A DNA stretch of 64,000 nucleotides from Apoda limacodes (taxonomy: Eukaryota; Arthropoda; Insecta; Lepidoptera; Limacodidae), in the NCBI GenBank assembly GCA_946406115.1, contig OX291561.1, positions 8,238,273 to 8,302,272 on the forward strand, written 5' to 3'. The notes beneath the pieces are model-generated. The model was not told the origin of the DNA and searched no databases. It worked only from the letters and a program-made list of their open reading frames with translations. A program made the translations under genes and the position numbers. Positions 44,846 to 58,600 of this stretch are shown here, in pieces; the stretch's first letter is position 1; every line of letters begins with the position of its first letter.

Positions 44846-47439
44846 AAATAAGAAAACAAACAAAAAATATGTCATGTTACGAGTTTGCCAAAAGCTAGAC
44901 ACGAACTCTGCGACGGCGAAAAACTGAAAATGATTTGACTTAATACTTATATTGGCATACATACCTTTTATTTTGTTGTAGTTGGATAGTTTTATTGCTT
45001 AAGTATCTTTATATGACATAATTATACATATTTAAGTAAAAAATTAGCTATCGTAAAATATCATCAAAAGTACGAAAATATTAGGTCACTTTTTATAGGC
45101 GGATGCATTTGATGCATATTTTTCTGTTATTCAAAATATTAATCATATTTCCGGTAGTTGTATGAAATGGAAGTAATTACAATTGTAATATTTTTCTATA
45201 GTAAGAGGATAAAAATTTAGGCACAATTTTCATCAAACCTTAATTAGTGATTGTCAGTTTCATAAAAACTGTCCACGAAGGAGTCTAGATGTACGTTGAC
45301 AGTTAAAAAAAAACAATTGAAAAGATTCGGCTTCGATCAAAAGTTATAGCTAGCTGAATATACGGTGGTATGGGAAACTGAATGTTGCCTCGAAACTCGA
45401 AATGGGTATAGTTAATTCACAAATTCAACAATAGCACCATCACAAGGAAGCAAAATGAAAAGTCCTGAGCGCGGCGAGGGATTCAAAGAACGGCGCACAA
45501 GGTGAAATAATTTTGCGATCGCTTTATATGCTCTTTTAGGAACAATCAGATATATATAAAGAAACAATTAAAGACTAATGTTTATATTTGAACAATTATG
45601 GAAGTGCATCGTACAGTTATTTTATTATTTTATCAATATTTAATTACTATAATTCACATAGTTTCCGCATAGTTTTTTTTTTTACATAAAAATGAAGACT
45701 ACGATCAAGTACATTGAAAAACATTTTTATAAACAATCGTGCTACCGCACTGCGACAAAAAATAAGGAAGTGAAACGCTGATATCGATATATCCAGTGAC
45801 AGTAAAAAAGTAGTGTCGATACCCGCTTACATTCGTATTTAGCTGTTTTTTGTTTGTGATAGGTTGACGGATGAGAGCCGGCTTAGCACAATGCTGGGAG
45901 TTCCGTACATTATCTTTTTAAGTAGGTAGTTAAGTACAGTTAAACAACATCGATAAGGGCTAATGGTTTTTTAATGTCAAACTGCAGTTGAAAAGACGTA
46001 TTTAAGATTTTTGTTGGGAATGTTAGTTGTTTATGAAAGGTTAATGTTGGACTAGTGATGGGAAAATCTGAAAAAGGTAATATTAAGAGACAACAGAATA
46101 GCGAAGATATAATACTAGTCAACGGGTGTCTTGAAAATATTGGCTGTCGCGTCAGAAGCTTGAAATATAACTGATTTTCTATTTGTAGGTGAGACAAAAA
46201 AAGGAAAAGGCAGAAAGGCTACGGGAAAATGGAAAGCCTACTTCATAAAAAGTGTAACAATTGAAGTGCAAATAAAGTTAAAGGCATTTGTTTCAAAAGA
46301 AATAAAATTACTTTAAACGATATTTTATATTTTTATATAATATTAATAAAGTACCAACATTTACTTATGTATATTGCACCTCTAAAACAAATTACAATAC
46401 TGTCTACAAAGATACGTACTATTAATAGTATTGTGAAAATCTTTAGAATACGAGCAGTCGTGAAAAAAGATACGTAACAATGAATATAAAAGACGAAAAT
46501 ATCTGCACCAGAAGTAGAATTATTATATGTTCTTCGTAGTAACGTAAAAACTACAACAAAAAAGCAAAGAAAAATTGATTTTAACCATTAAGTGCACGAG
46601 TTCTTAACTCCTAAAATTGGTCCAATTTCTGAGAAAAAACTTAATAGCGTGATTTGGCTCGTGCCTTGTACCTACGTGTGTAATTTGTGGAGTTAACGAC
46701 TCGTTTCTCAGAATTTCACTAATCCTACACACATAAGTTTTACGAATTCGTTTTCTTTTCGCTCATATGGAGTTAAAATACTTTGGCATAATAGCACTAG
46801 GTTGCATGGCGTGACACCATTGGCGTATATTGATAATAAAAATAATGAAAACTTTATTTAAACTGAACTCTTTTAATACGACAAATGTTATTAACTCAAC
46901 AGTTACCTTTTTTTAAAAATAAATTACAAGTTTCCAATATATTTGTCCAAGTTACAAATTTTGTGTTGTAACTAGTAATCTATCACAAAAATTTTCATCA
47001 AATTTAAGTGTAACAGATTTTATTTAATTCTAAGCTATTTCTTGCTTTGGATTTCCGTTGTTTCCGACTAATATTCGTCGATCCCTAATTTGATATAGTA
47101 AATATTCTAGAGAAAAGAGCTTATCACAACACAAGTATTTTTATGAATTTTATAAATTTTGAAACATTTCATATATTGTCTTTCTTGCATTGTTCTGTTG
47201 TTAAAACTGTAATATTAAGTTTTCAGATACATGCAAATTATATATTTGGGATCACCATTATTACAAATCTTACATAATAAGGCTTTAATGTAGGACAAAT
47301 TTACTTTTGTGGTACCACAAAGGGTCGCCAATTTTCACAATAATTACTAAGATATGAGTTTAAAATTACGAGTTGTGAATTTTCCCTTTTCTGTTATGAG
47401 TAAACTAAGTTCTCAAAGTTTTCCGAACGTTAAGACTGT
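44846..47439. other. Gene-free stretch
   Basis: About 2.6 kb of AT-rich DNA. The 85-codon open frame at 45940-46197 (-) has no recognisable domain or supporting splice sites. Confidence 0.35.
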
Positions 47440-47552
47440 GAGTCACATAATTTGGCACATCCTTGCGTGCTCGCGGCAAGCTGTGGCGAGCTCAGCTCCT
47501 GTAATTACGCGCACGGCTCGGCTTGGCGAGGGCTACTGATAATTTGCCGTAG
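47440..47552 (+). promoter_or_regulatory. Candidate 5' non-coding exon for the RASSF9/10 gene
   Basis: About 110 bases of GC-rich, CpG-containing sequence (for example GTGCTCGCGGCAAGC and ACGCGCACGGCTCGG) stand out from AT-rich flanks and end in a consensus donor, TAG|GTAAGT, at 47552/47553. The next coding gene downstream on the same strand has a 5' UTR acceptor at 52493, so splicing between them is possible. This is inference from composition and splice signals only. The start of the exon is unknown. Confidence 0.3.
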
Positions 47553-47558
47553 GTAAGT

Positions 47559-48499
47559 TTGACGTAGGGGTGCCTGAGTTTGAGTATACAAATTATATCG
47601 ATGACATAAAATATTCTAGAAATAAAGTATAAGTTTTGGTTGAATTAATGAAATTATTGGAAATTGTGGTGCTATGTGCAATGAGCCGGTAAACGGTTCA
47701 TGAACGGTTAAATCCGCCTTTTTCTTATATATTTATGAACAGAAATGGCGCTATGATGGACTTGGGTTATGCTGCAATATGTCACAGGTGGAAACAAAAA
47801 GTGTACAAATGCTTGCATGAGTTTTACGTAGTTTTTCTTTAAATCAAATTAACATGTTTTATGGTAACTAGAAACTACAGAACAACCGCCATATTCAAAC
47901 CAGGACACGAACCCAGGACGCTTGTGTTAGTATTAAGGAGCTAAAATTAAAATTTGTAAGTTACAGACCACTAGAGAGTATTTAATTTAATTTACGTGTA
48001 GTCAATGCAGTTATCCATCGCAATGCATTTCGATATCGATACATCGACATGACACGGCTCTACTGCTGCCATATAATTTACCTGAAGGCGGTAAAGGCAG
48101 ACTACCTGTCCAGGTATAATAAACACAGGTGGCCACAACTCAGCGACTAAGTACATCTAATTTGTTATAATCTTACTTCATTATAATAAACAACCTAATA
48201 ATGAACTTAACTAACATTGACTTGTTTAATATAACTATATTCTGGTTGCTTTTCTTTTCTACAACACTACATGAGGTAAATAACTATAAGTTTTTACCAT
48301 TTCTACATCTATGGTATTCACAGTATTATATAATCTGTTAGTATTAAATTCACTAAGTAAAGGCGCATTGATTTTGCCATAGAAATAATATTAGATGTAC
48401 CTTGTTAAAGTCTATGTTATATTATTTATGACAGAGTGTTTGGAGCATTCTTAGTGACTAACTTAAAACCTGTCCGTCATGATAGCAGTGTTGGTGATT
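47559..48499. other. Presumed intron or intergenic DNA
   Basis: No repeat or open frame recognised. Confidence 0.35.
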
Positions 48500-49290
48500 A
48501 CTGCGTTTAAGGACGAACGCACATTACGAGAAAAATTCTCGCGCGCGCCGGACGCGCACCCCGTGTAGGTATATGTCACAGCCATCTAGTTAAATTAGCC
48601 AGCTAATTGGACGCCTAGGCCGTTCATTAAACCCCGGCATCCAATTAAATGGCTGAAGAACAACTAGCCAAGTCATTGAGCGCAACGTTTAACCAGATGC
48701 CTGTCGTGTAGTCATTTAGTTATATTGGGTATTGATAAATTGGTGATGTTTGATAATATACACTTAACCAAAAAACTTAGTAGGTACTTATTTATTTACG
48801 CAACTCAAACTATTGTGGCATTTAGATTCGTTAACTTAGAAAAGAAATTATCATATAACTGAACAGATTGGCTGGAACGCTCCGCATCTACGTTTACAAA
48901 AGAGAAACTGAACCTAACCCAACATACATAACCTATACAGTGCGATGTATGTTCCTTTCTTTTCCATACTTAACGATCTGCCAAGGCTGCGACATGTCTT
49001 AGTCAGTCATCTTTAAAGAGCTGCCTTTCAATACGCCAAGTTGTTAAACGTTAAGTGATTCTAGCTTAATTAACTTTAATTTTTAATGAATTAACGAATT
49101 TAAATTTTAATGAACGCCCTAGGCGTACAATTAGCTGGCTAATTTAACTAGATGACTGCGACACATAGGTACATTTTATACTAGAACTCGCGCTAAGAAA
49201 ATTTCTCGTGACAAAATGTATGCACAGAGTGCCTGTCCGGCGCGTACGAGAATTTTTCTATCGGTTATTTCTCGTAGTAAGCGGCCGGCC
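48500..49290. mobile_element. DNA-transposon-like element with long inverted ends
   Basis: The left arm (48503-48656) and right arm (49097-49290) are complementary in blocks. AGCCATCTAGTTAAATTAGC on the left matches the complement of the right arm GCTGGCTAATTTAACTAGATG with few changes, and the outer parts both carry ACGAGAAAAATTCTCG/ACGAGAATTTTTCT and GCGCCGGAC motifs. The arms are 100-150 bases with moderate identity around a 440-base interior without coding capacity. It is probably a non-autonomous, fairly old element. Confidence 0.55.
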
Positions 49291-49812
49291 TAACAATGAC
49301 TGGTCAGGTATTAGGTAGCCAGTGTCTAGGTGCTGGATCCCAAAGACCAATTGAAATCAAACCAAAAGATATAGAATTATTACGAAGTTTATCATAAAAT
49401 CCATTTGTTATTTTATTTTAATATGAAGTTAATAAAAAATTCAAGGTGTATCTTATTGAGTTTCGTTCTGTTTCTTCTCGGTAGTAAAATAGTTCCAAAT
49501 CGGTTGTAAAATAGCTTATGAATATAGTAGTAACATAATCAAATTAAAAGGGCTGTTTAGAAGTTTATTTCTATAAATATTCTTTCAGTTAAGGTTATAA
49601 TTAAAACTAAATACTTAGTGCTATGGGGATGATAGTGTTAATAATTCAGTTTTTTTCGAACGAATTTTTCCATTTAAGAGCACTTTCAAATATATGCGTA
49701 TTTCATCACGGAACTAATCTGAGTACCCGCCTCTTGCGTGCGAAATGTATGGAAAGGGCGGCAAGCATGCAAGCCAATCCCTCGTGATAAAATATACGCA
49801 TATCACTAAAAC

Positions 49813-50026
49813 TGGTTGCCTGTAAAGTCGGTATACGGGCGAAAGTTTTACGTGACAACTTGTGCCTTTCACTTTTTATGTCTGTCTCTCTCGCTCTTAG
49901 GCGGGCTAACCATGCCGCGTGCCTCTCACTCGCTCTCATTGTGAGCGCATAACGTGAGCGGAGCGTAACGCAGTTTCTTGAAGTGTCACCCGGCAAACCA
50001 ATTTATAAGACGTTGTCACGTCAAAA
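49813..50026 (-). mobile_element. Short dispersed element, copy B
   Basis: Reverse complement of 10534-10725 with high identity and two short extra segments (near 49859-49868 and 49907-49916). The open frame 49706-49996 (-) lies inside it and is dismissed. Confidence 0.65.
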
Positions 50027-50234
50027 TCATCCCTAAAGTCACAGTTTGTACATTAAACGAAAAACGTAGCAAACAAGTTAGAGAAAAAACAACAAAACCG
50101 CGATTCTTGGGGACGCCCCTTTCTTTTTATTATTTGTTAGGTAAGTAACACATATTCTGTGAAAATTTCAGCCATTTACCTGTTACGGTTTTAGAGAGAG
50201 GGCCCTTTAAAGTAAATATTCCATCATAACGAGA

Positions 50235-50380
50235 CCGGGTGTAAGCCTATTCATTCATCGAAGACAAACATAAGATTTTAACGATACACGAATTACAAAT
50301 TTTGTTGCCCTTACCGGATATTGAACCTAAGAGTTTTGACTCTGCAGTCCAACACCCCACCGCTGTACCATTCCGGCCTA
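50235..50380 (-). mobile_element. SINE head with another tRNA-like sequence
   Basis: On the - strand: GGCCGGAATGGTACAGCGG, then TTGGACTGCAGAGTC, and a B box-like AGGTTCAATATCCGG, followed by TTATGTTTGTCTTCG, which loosely recalls the shared SINE body. Only the 5' part is recognisable. Confidence 0.45.
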
Positions 50381-50399
50381 TGTATCTTTTCTAAAAATT

Positions 50400-51784
50400 A
50401 AGCAAAAGCTAACAATAATACAAAAACAGCCAAATATTTACATACAAGCAAAAACCTCAACAAAAGTGACTTGCCGTTTTCCATATAGGTGTGGTACGAT
50501 GGCCTAAATGCCAGCCTAGGGGAAACTGGGGTGTAAAACCCAGGGGTGCAAGAGAAAAGGTAGGGAGGTGACGGAAGCACCTAATGGTTGCCAGTCACGC
50601 ATTCGGCACTCAAATAACCCACCTACTGTGTTAATATTCAAAATACCAGCCTGAATTCAAGAGAAAGGATTTATTATTTTGTTATTGCCAGGGTAGACTT
50701 TCTTATTTTTATGTTTATGGAACTTAAGTGAAGTTGTTTACACTCACGCTATCCAACCTTTAAACCTTTACTGCTAGATTAATTATTTTTTTGTTGAAGT
50801 AGGAAGATAATTTGTGTACCTAATACTAACGATTTGCATGTACCTAAATGCCATTAAAAAAATCATTCCTACAGAATATGATATAGGTACTATATTATAA
50901 CATAAATTTGATATATACTTCAAGCATTCTTTATTCTTTAAAACAAATCCTATTCGCAAAATCGTACGGCGATCCTGAAGACGCATGCTTACTTGTAATA
51001 ATATGCACTTTTTTTTAACTTATACCTAAAGGCTACAATATCGTCATGAGTGTATTTTTATGTAGAAGTTAAGAAAATTCAATGCATGCAATATTTGCAA
51101 TTTACGATAACGGTGAAAATAACCTATAAAACCAAACAACACTAAACTGCATTCTATGCAACGTTTAACAATTTCGTAGTATACGAGGGTGGTTTCCCGA
51201 ACAGTGTAGTTAGTCCATAATGATAGTAGTCCCCCTATCCCACCCTTTCCACGTATTAGGGATGTGCCAGGCGCGGCCGAGCCCGAAAACTGTGCAAACT
51301 TATGCAACTTTACCTTATTATGTAGACGTGAAACAAGGCAAGGCAGTTTGCAAGCAGTTAAACGGCACCCTCGCCTACCCTATGCATGCTAAAGGCATAC
51401 TATAGTTTATTGATGTATAGGTAGTTTATTTACATATCATGTGTTGCATTAATTTTTTTAGGTTGGTACGTGTTTGTAACGAATATTTATGGAGCAGTTA
51501 TTCAGCCATTTGCATCCTTTTGCCTGGTTGATGGCCGTATAATGGTCTTCTAATTTGTCACCGTCACTTTTTTTGCCATCGTTTATCGGTTTAATAAGTG
51601 ATGTGACCTACCCATAGGTACTTTAGCTTGCTAACTAATTGAGCTATATCGGTGACCAAAATTTCTCGCGAATTTCCTTATTTCGGATTTTATGGCGCAA
51701 AGAAACAACACTTTCCTTCGTCCAACATATTCGTCAATTCACATACGAAAAACTCTGTATTATTTATTAATCCCAATAATCCAT
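50400..51784. other. Presumed intron or intergenic DNA
   Basis: A GC-richer patch at 50480-50600 gives a short minus-strand frame (50398-50580) ending in a hydrophobic segment. It has no family match and could be repeat sequence. Nothing else is seen. Confidence 0.35.
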
Positions 51785-52060
51785 GCAGTATAATAATAAT
51801 ATAAATACGAAAATGTCTCTCTACGTCGGTCTGTTACCTTTTCATAGCTGAACCGCTAAACCGATATTGGTGAAATTTAGCACGGTAGTAGTTTGTATAT
51901 TAGGGCAGGACAAAGGCTACGGATTAGCGTAGATTCGATTTTTCACGGCTAAACCAATCTCGATGAAATTTAGCACCGAAGTAGATACTTATTAGAGGAG
52001 CGCCTACTTATATCTGATGTTTGGATGAATTTTGCAACGCTGATAGCACATGCTTGGATT
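51785..52060 (-). repeat. Dispersed repeat of the ACCAAATTTCATCC class
   Basis: AGCTGAACCGCTAAACCGAT, TTGGTGAAATTTAGCACGG and a second AACCAATCTCGATGAAATTT segment relate it to 13275-13510 and, in inverse orientation, to 43730-44145. Confidence 0.45.
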
Positions 52061-52309
52061 AAATTTTGGATATTTTTACCATGTTAGACCTTGCTTATTG
52101 CCAAATTGCATGATTTTTGATCAACAAGATGTACCTTCTAGGTTTTGATTTATTCAAAATGAGTGTTGAAATATGCAGCATAAATGCCCGTATTGTTTTA
52201 CTGTGTTGCCTTATAGAAGCTTGAATTTTACTGCTCCAAGAGAACGAATACCTTAGTATTTGATATTTATTTCAACTTGATACCTCTACGCGTTCCTGAG
52301 AAAAAGGTT

Positions 52310-52402
52310 CTTGCTTGACAGACAAACAGACGGAAAACAAAGTAATCTTATAAGAGTTTCGTTTATTTTCTTTTGAGGGACTTACGGAATTCAAAAATTC
52401 TC
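52310..52402 (+). repeat. CCAAGTGCGAGT/CGGAACCCTA family, right-end fragment
   Basis: AGACAAACAGACGG, then AATCTTATAAGAGTTTCG and ACTTACGGAATTCAAAAA, the same order as at the right end of 23130-23456. It lies about 90 bases upstream of the 5' UTR acceptor of the RASSF9/10 gene. Confidence 0.45.
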
Positions 52403-52492
52403 CTTTGCTAATTTAGGGTTTGTAGATTTAGTGCTAATCTAATGTCTGGTTAATTAGATTACAAAGGTAACTGATGATCCTATTGTTCCCAG

Positions 52493-52639
52493 GCTGCAGA
52501 GGCATGGAAGCTTCGTCATCAGACTACAGCGACGAGGAAGTGGGGGTACTAGCTCGCGGTCAAAAGCTTTGGGTGAGAGGGGTTCGAGCTCACACCACTT
52601 GTGCAGACATCGTCCGAGCGTTACAGGACGCTCCCGAAG
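52493..52639 (+). CDS. meru: RASSF9/10 coding exon 1 (with 11 bases of 5' UTR)
   Basis: Acceptor TTGTTCCCAG ends at 52492 and the ATG is at 52504. The exon codes residues 1-45 plus one base and ends CCGAAG before donor GTTGGT. It holds an acidic N-terminus (SSSDYSDEE) and the first strand and helix of the RA domain. Confidence 0.85.
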
Positions 52640-55600
52640 GTTGGTTATCTTCACCATCTGTACCTAGAAAGATTGATTGGCACCAATATAAGGCCAATTT
52701 TGGAACATTGTCAGCTGTATGTTGGTTAAGCTCTTTCTCACCTCCATGATTGTTGATGATGTACTAAATTATTATGGCTTACGGATGTAAGCTGGTACTG
52801 TCGGACAAGACGATATTTATAAGACTAATGAAAACCATTGTCCATTGTTGTAACAATAATGGATTACTGGATTTAAATTCGTAACTCCTGTCACAGTGAC
52901 AAACTAAAGCGCGTGACATGTGCGAGCGAGACAGATAGTCTCAGCAATGATTATATTCCAAGTGGCTTTTATTTTGTGACTTCTGTGTACTGTCACTTTA
53001 CTTAGATAACATGATTTAGCTATGTGGCAGACAAATTTAAACAATTTAGAATATTTTTTGATATTTATTTATTAAAACTCACTCATATTACATATTCTCT
53101 CGCTGTCTTCTTGTTTTGTTCAAAAAAATCCCAATCCTAATTAATAAATACTAATTGAATTACTTAATTAAAATTGTGATCTCAATATATTATTATTTTA
53201 GGAAAAATTCGAGTTTTTGACGCATCGCTATTAATTAAAAAAACGGATATTTATGATATGCGCACAATAAACTATGTAATTCATTTTTTGTTAAAAATAG
53301 CTTCTTTTTTTTAACGCAAAAAGTAATTTTTTTAAGTGAAAAACCATTCAATCTTGTTACAATAATGTAATAACTTAATATAACTAAGTAAGATCTAAGG
53401 AACCAAAACTGATATATTGAGCCATTCGCGTACGGCTTACACTGTCTTAATGTTTTAACTAGCTTAATCTTTGAGACAAGCAACTACTGACAGGATCAAC
53501 CAAGGAGCTGTCATTCGAGCACCAGATTGCATCCATAATATTTTTTATCATAGTCGAAATCGTGTCGTTACAATAAAGTTATTTTATACAGCAGTGTAAG
53601 CCGTAAAGAAGGTAATAAATGTTGCAAACACCATAATCAAAATTTCTAAGCGAGACTTTTCAATGCAAACTGTTTTATAATTTTTGGAAAAAATCACCGA
53701 TTTCTGAGGTATCGCTAGAGGCAGGTACTTACTCAGAAGCAAAGCGCGCGATATGTTTTCAGTATATTAGATCAACCTTAATTATATAATAATTATATAT
53801 AAATAGCAATATGTACTTTGCTATAATAATAATTCAATGAGCTGAGCGTGTTTTCTGAAATTTGAAGACTTACCTGTATGGTGAGCTGGTTTTGAGATGC
53901 TTAATAAAAAACATGTTGCAAAAATAGTTATTTTGTTATATGCGTGAGCATAACGTATGTACGCTCTGGTTAGTTTGATGTGCAATCAGTATATTTAATA
54001 TGAAAATAATATTTTTGTTCATTGGAAAACTTTTTTGTCGCGCATTAAAGGAAAAAATATAATAGTATTGATGCGTTTTTGCGGATTATTTTTTAATAGT
54101 TTCTAGTTTTGTTAAAGATTTGGTTTGTTTTGCATTACAATAATTATTTTGATGTAAAAAATATTTAATTGATATAAATAAATTGGCGGGTAATAAGTTT
54201 TTTTAAGTCATACTTAATACCTAGTTGTGCATTTGATTACCTACTATAAAGCAGTGTGGTCTTCGTGGTAGGTAACATTGTTCCCAGCAATTGCTTTTTA
54301 TAAAACTAAACGTTAAAAAAAAAAGGTCCAGTGCGAGTCGGACTCGTGCACCGCGGGTTCCGAACCACCATATAATTTACGAAAGTAAACAACGACAAAA
54401 AGTTTGCCGTTAAGCATCCAATAACTGACCACCCCCGACGTTGCCTTACTACGGATATCGTTTCCAATAAACAAATATGACGCTTGTATATCTTATATGG
54501 TTATTCAAAATGGTAATAACACGAACCAGTCTCACACTTGGTCGGTTTTTATTATTTGTTCTTTAGACTTTAGAGTTCACACTATAAATTACAGGAAGTT
54601 TGAAGTTTGTATGTATGTATTACTGTTTTTACGATAGAGCAAAAATAATGGATACATACTTCTTATATGGTGGGGTTTTTCGTTAATTTTTACTTTTTGA
54701 ACTTTTTATTATGTGCTGCACAATCCGCCATTATATTATGTTACATATACTTAGGTATTCTGTGAAAAATTTCTAGTTATACTTAAGTACTTGGATCTAA
54801 AAGACAAGAGCCTTTTGAAGGTCCGACGGACGGACATACAGACAGTGTAGGCTTAGTAATAGGGCTCCGTTGGCAGCCTTTGGGTATGGAATCCTAAATC
54901 ATCTGTACTAGAGCCAACTCGGCATTTGTCTGGTTTTCTTACAAAATGGCAACGAACACTTGGTTTATGTTTGATTGTTATATTTGGTAAATGCAGAAAC
55001 TAAAGTATTTCCAGGCTACCCCCTGGAATTTTAAAACCAATTCCAATTGCAGTCTACATCCAGATATCTAAAACTGTTGTAACTATCGGTTTTAGCGCAC
55101 AAGCGAGAAAGGATTTCGGGGAAATTTTATAACTGATTTTGACTTTAATGTTATCGAGAATAAAAGTGGAGAAACATCAAAACGTGACTATCACCACATA
55201 CCTACCTACTTTTATTATATTTATTACTTATTTTTTTTTTTTCTGATGACTGTAATTTCAATCTTTACGAAATGCAACATTCGACCGCTATCCCTTACAT
55301 AGATAGATCTTTCCTTTAAGCTGCACAAAATTCTGTGCCGTTTCTGACAGCTTGTTTACGTTACCTACCTATTCTTATTATATACCACCAAGGCGGCAAA
55401 CTATCTTGTAGCGGCGTTGCACGCTTGCATATCAAGTACCTAAATCAATAAGGTAGCGTCTACACTATGTCTATTCATATTAATAATAAACTATTCTACA
55501 GCCAGCAGTCTCAGCGAGCGTGGAGAATGGGTGCTCGCAGAAAGATGGCGTGGTGTTGAACGACCTCTGCCTCCAAATGCTCCAGTTCTAAATGTTCTGG

Positions 55601-58600
55601 CTGCTTGGGGAGACGCAAGGCATGAGGTAAAGACATTTTAAAATAAATCTGGTTACGACTGAGTTTTTCCTCTTGTAACAGTAGTCCGGTTGTTAGTCCG
55701 GTTGACCGAACTACTGAAACTTTTAAGTTGCAATGTTTCGGTTGTGACAAAGAACCGAACTATTGATACCTTTTTAGTAGCAACAGTCCGGTTAGTTAAT
55801 AATTTAAACAAAATATATTTACAAACTATTTTAAATTAAAAAAAAAAACAGTGATAATATAACATGTGTTAGCAAAATTAACGTTATCTTAAAAAAACAA
55901 ATGAGTGTCGAAAAACAAATAAATGTCAATTTTTTTTATCATAAAAACCCTTTTTTGGAAACTTTTCTTTTATTTTTTTTATTATCATCAATTTTTAGTA
56001 ATCATCAATCATAAGTAAAAAAATGTGTTTTTTTTGCGGTAAAGTTAGTCAACTTAAAAGTTTCAGTAGTTCGGTCAACCGGACTACTGCTACTAGAGGG
56101 AGTTTTTATGGTTACATTGCCAAATGTAAAAAACAGAACCCTTAAAGTTTGGTCATGACAGTCTTTCCGTACGTCACGGAATTAATTATATAATGGTTTT
56201 ATAATAAAATTAAAAATTACATAAAATAGAGCCGTAAGAGAAGATATTTGTATAGACACCCTATTGTGTGGGATGAGTCTTAAAATGATAAACGGTTCTA
56301 GAATTAACTATTATTTAAATAACTTTATACCTTGTAATCTGAAAATCTAACCAATAAGTAATGGAGTATTATAAATAATTTTAAGGAATATAACTAATTA
56401 AGCGTTTTTTTTTTAAGTATTTTCAAATATCATTAATGGTAACCAGGTGCGCCTCTCCCTCCGAAGACTCTCCAGTGAGGGCGAGGATGATTCCGGTCGA
56501 GACAGCGACGATAGCCGTGGGAAAAGGGGTAAAGTTACTCGAGCTGAAACTCCCCCTCCCAGCCGCGAACACCCCGCAGCCAAGCTTGTCTCCGTAATTC
56601 AGCAGCAGAGCCGCACCATACATCAGCAACTTGACAAGCTTAGGTAAAACCAGATCCATTTTTAAGGCACCAAGAATGTTTAAATGATCCACTACTTACA
56701 TACACATAAAGATCCCGCTTATTTTTTAAATGCGTGATCTGCAGGGAGATTGTCCAACTCCTATGGTGATCGTTTTAAAGCCCATTTCTAGTAGATACAA
56801 TTGCCGCGCGCGTGGATATTATGTATCTACCATTAACCATAATACCATAAGAATTACCATTGGAGTTAGATATCAGCACGGCTATCCTACTATTACTTTT
56901 TCTGGAAATTTAGTACTTAGTTTACTACAAGCCCAAAATTTACCAAAATAAATACTAAAAGGATCTTAAGTACGTATTATTTATTTAAGGAATGCTCATA
57001 AAGATTTTAAACATTTGTAGTGTTTACCTGCAAAGCAATTACTGTCTCTTGCAGTTTAGAATCACTTAAGATGAAGTAAAGTAAAGCCGTAACATGATTA
57101 TCAATATACTCGATATTGTTTGTTCTACTGTTACAAAAATCTTTAATAATTCCATTTTTTCCTGTATCTTTCCGTCCGCATGCAAAGACGCTCACATAAT
57201 CCCTGTTCCAAAAAATCTAATCCTGCTTTTTCCTATTTCTATGTATCTTATCTTACCCTTTCTATCTAAAGTCTTGCGTCAGCTAAACACGTTTCTAACA
57301 CGAAATAACTTATTAAATCCTCTCCAATCTGGTTTTGGTGCAGGACACAGTACTGTTACAGCTTTAATTAAAATTACGTATGATATTCATATCGAAATGG
57401 ACAATAAGCAGCTTACAGTGCTGATGTTACTTGATTTTAGTACTGCATTCCACACAGTCGATATTAAATTGTTGGATTTATTGCGTTCTCTTAACAATAT
57501 TGCCAACGGTGGTTGAATAGTTTAATAGCTACTTGCGAAGGCGTAGACTACGAATCAAAATTGAAAACACTTTCTCAGATTGGTGCCATATAACTGCCGG
57601 AGTCCCACAAGGTGGCGTTTTGTCTCCCCTTTTATTTGCAGTTTTTATTAATACTATAAATCAAACTTTCTTCTCCTTACCACTTGTATGCAGATGATCT
57701 CCAGGTCTATAATAATTCAACTTTTGATAGCATAAAGCAATAAATTTGATTAACTCCGATCTCCAACAAATTTAAGAATGGAGCAGAGCCTCTGCTAAAA
57801 CACAGGCTATAATAATAGGCAGCCCAAAATTCATTTCAAAAATAGACTAGGTTAATCTTCCGAAAATTTGTGTTGAAAATACATTTATACCCTACAGTGA
57901 CAAAGTTAAAAACCTTGGTGTTATTTTAGACCGTACTTTATCATACGTTCCACAGATAGCCGACGCCTGCAAAAAGATGTTTTCTGCTGTTGGTTCCCAT
58001 AGGAGGCTGCAAAATTTTCTTCCCACAAACACTAAAATTGTTCTTGCACACTCTCTTTTGCTTCCCATACTCGGTTACATAGATGCTAGCTATCCTGACC
58101 TAACTGAAGAACAATTAAAAATCTTGAGCTATATCAAAATCTCTGCATTCGGTTCATATTTGGATTGCGCAAGTATGACCATTTCTCTAACTTCCGTGTA
58201 AAGCTCAAGTGGCTCCCTATCCGTTTTCACCGGAATGCTCACATTATTTCACTTCTTTACTGTGTGCTGTTCAATCCCAGCTATCATCACTACCTTAAAC
58301 AGCGTTTTGAGTATTATGCTTACTTTCGCTTTCCTTCTAATTTACTGCTTAAAACAACACGACACAGTACACCGTTTTATAATGATTCCTTTAGGTACCA
58401 TTCAAGCAGTGTAGCTGTGAAACAATCTACCCCTAAATATCCGGAAAGCACAATCACTAGCATGCTTTAAAGATAAAGTGAAAACACATTTCCTGTCACC
58501 GTAATCCTTTTTATTATAAAACTTTATGTAGCTATGCAGATACTTTAATATTATTTATGTCCTTTTTATAACTATGTGTAGTTTATGTATTTTTTGTGCA

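Larger units (their letters stand above)
52640..55501 (+). other. RASSF9/10 intron between coding exons 1 and 2
   Basis: 2862 bases with GT-AG ends. Holds repeat copies at 54325-54560, 54830-54897 and 55381-55440. No further exon is needed for the RA domain to be complete. Confidence 0.8.

Noticed and set aside
49706..49996. 96-codon minus-strand open frame
   Set aside because: It lies over the dispersed element at 49813-50026, which has a copy at 10534.
55511..55750. Minus-strand open frame over RASSF9/10 exon 2
   Set aside because: It is antisense to a well supported exon.
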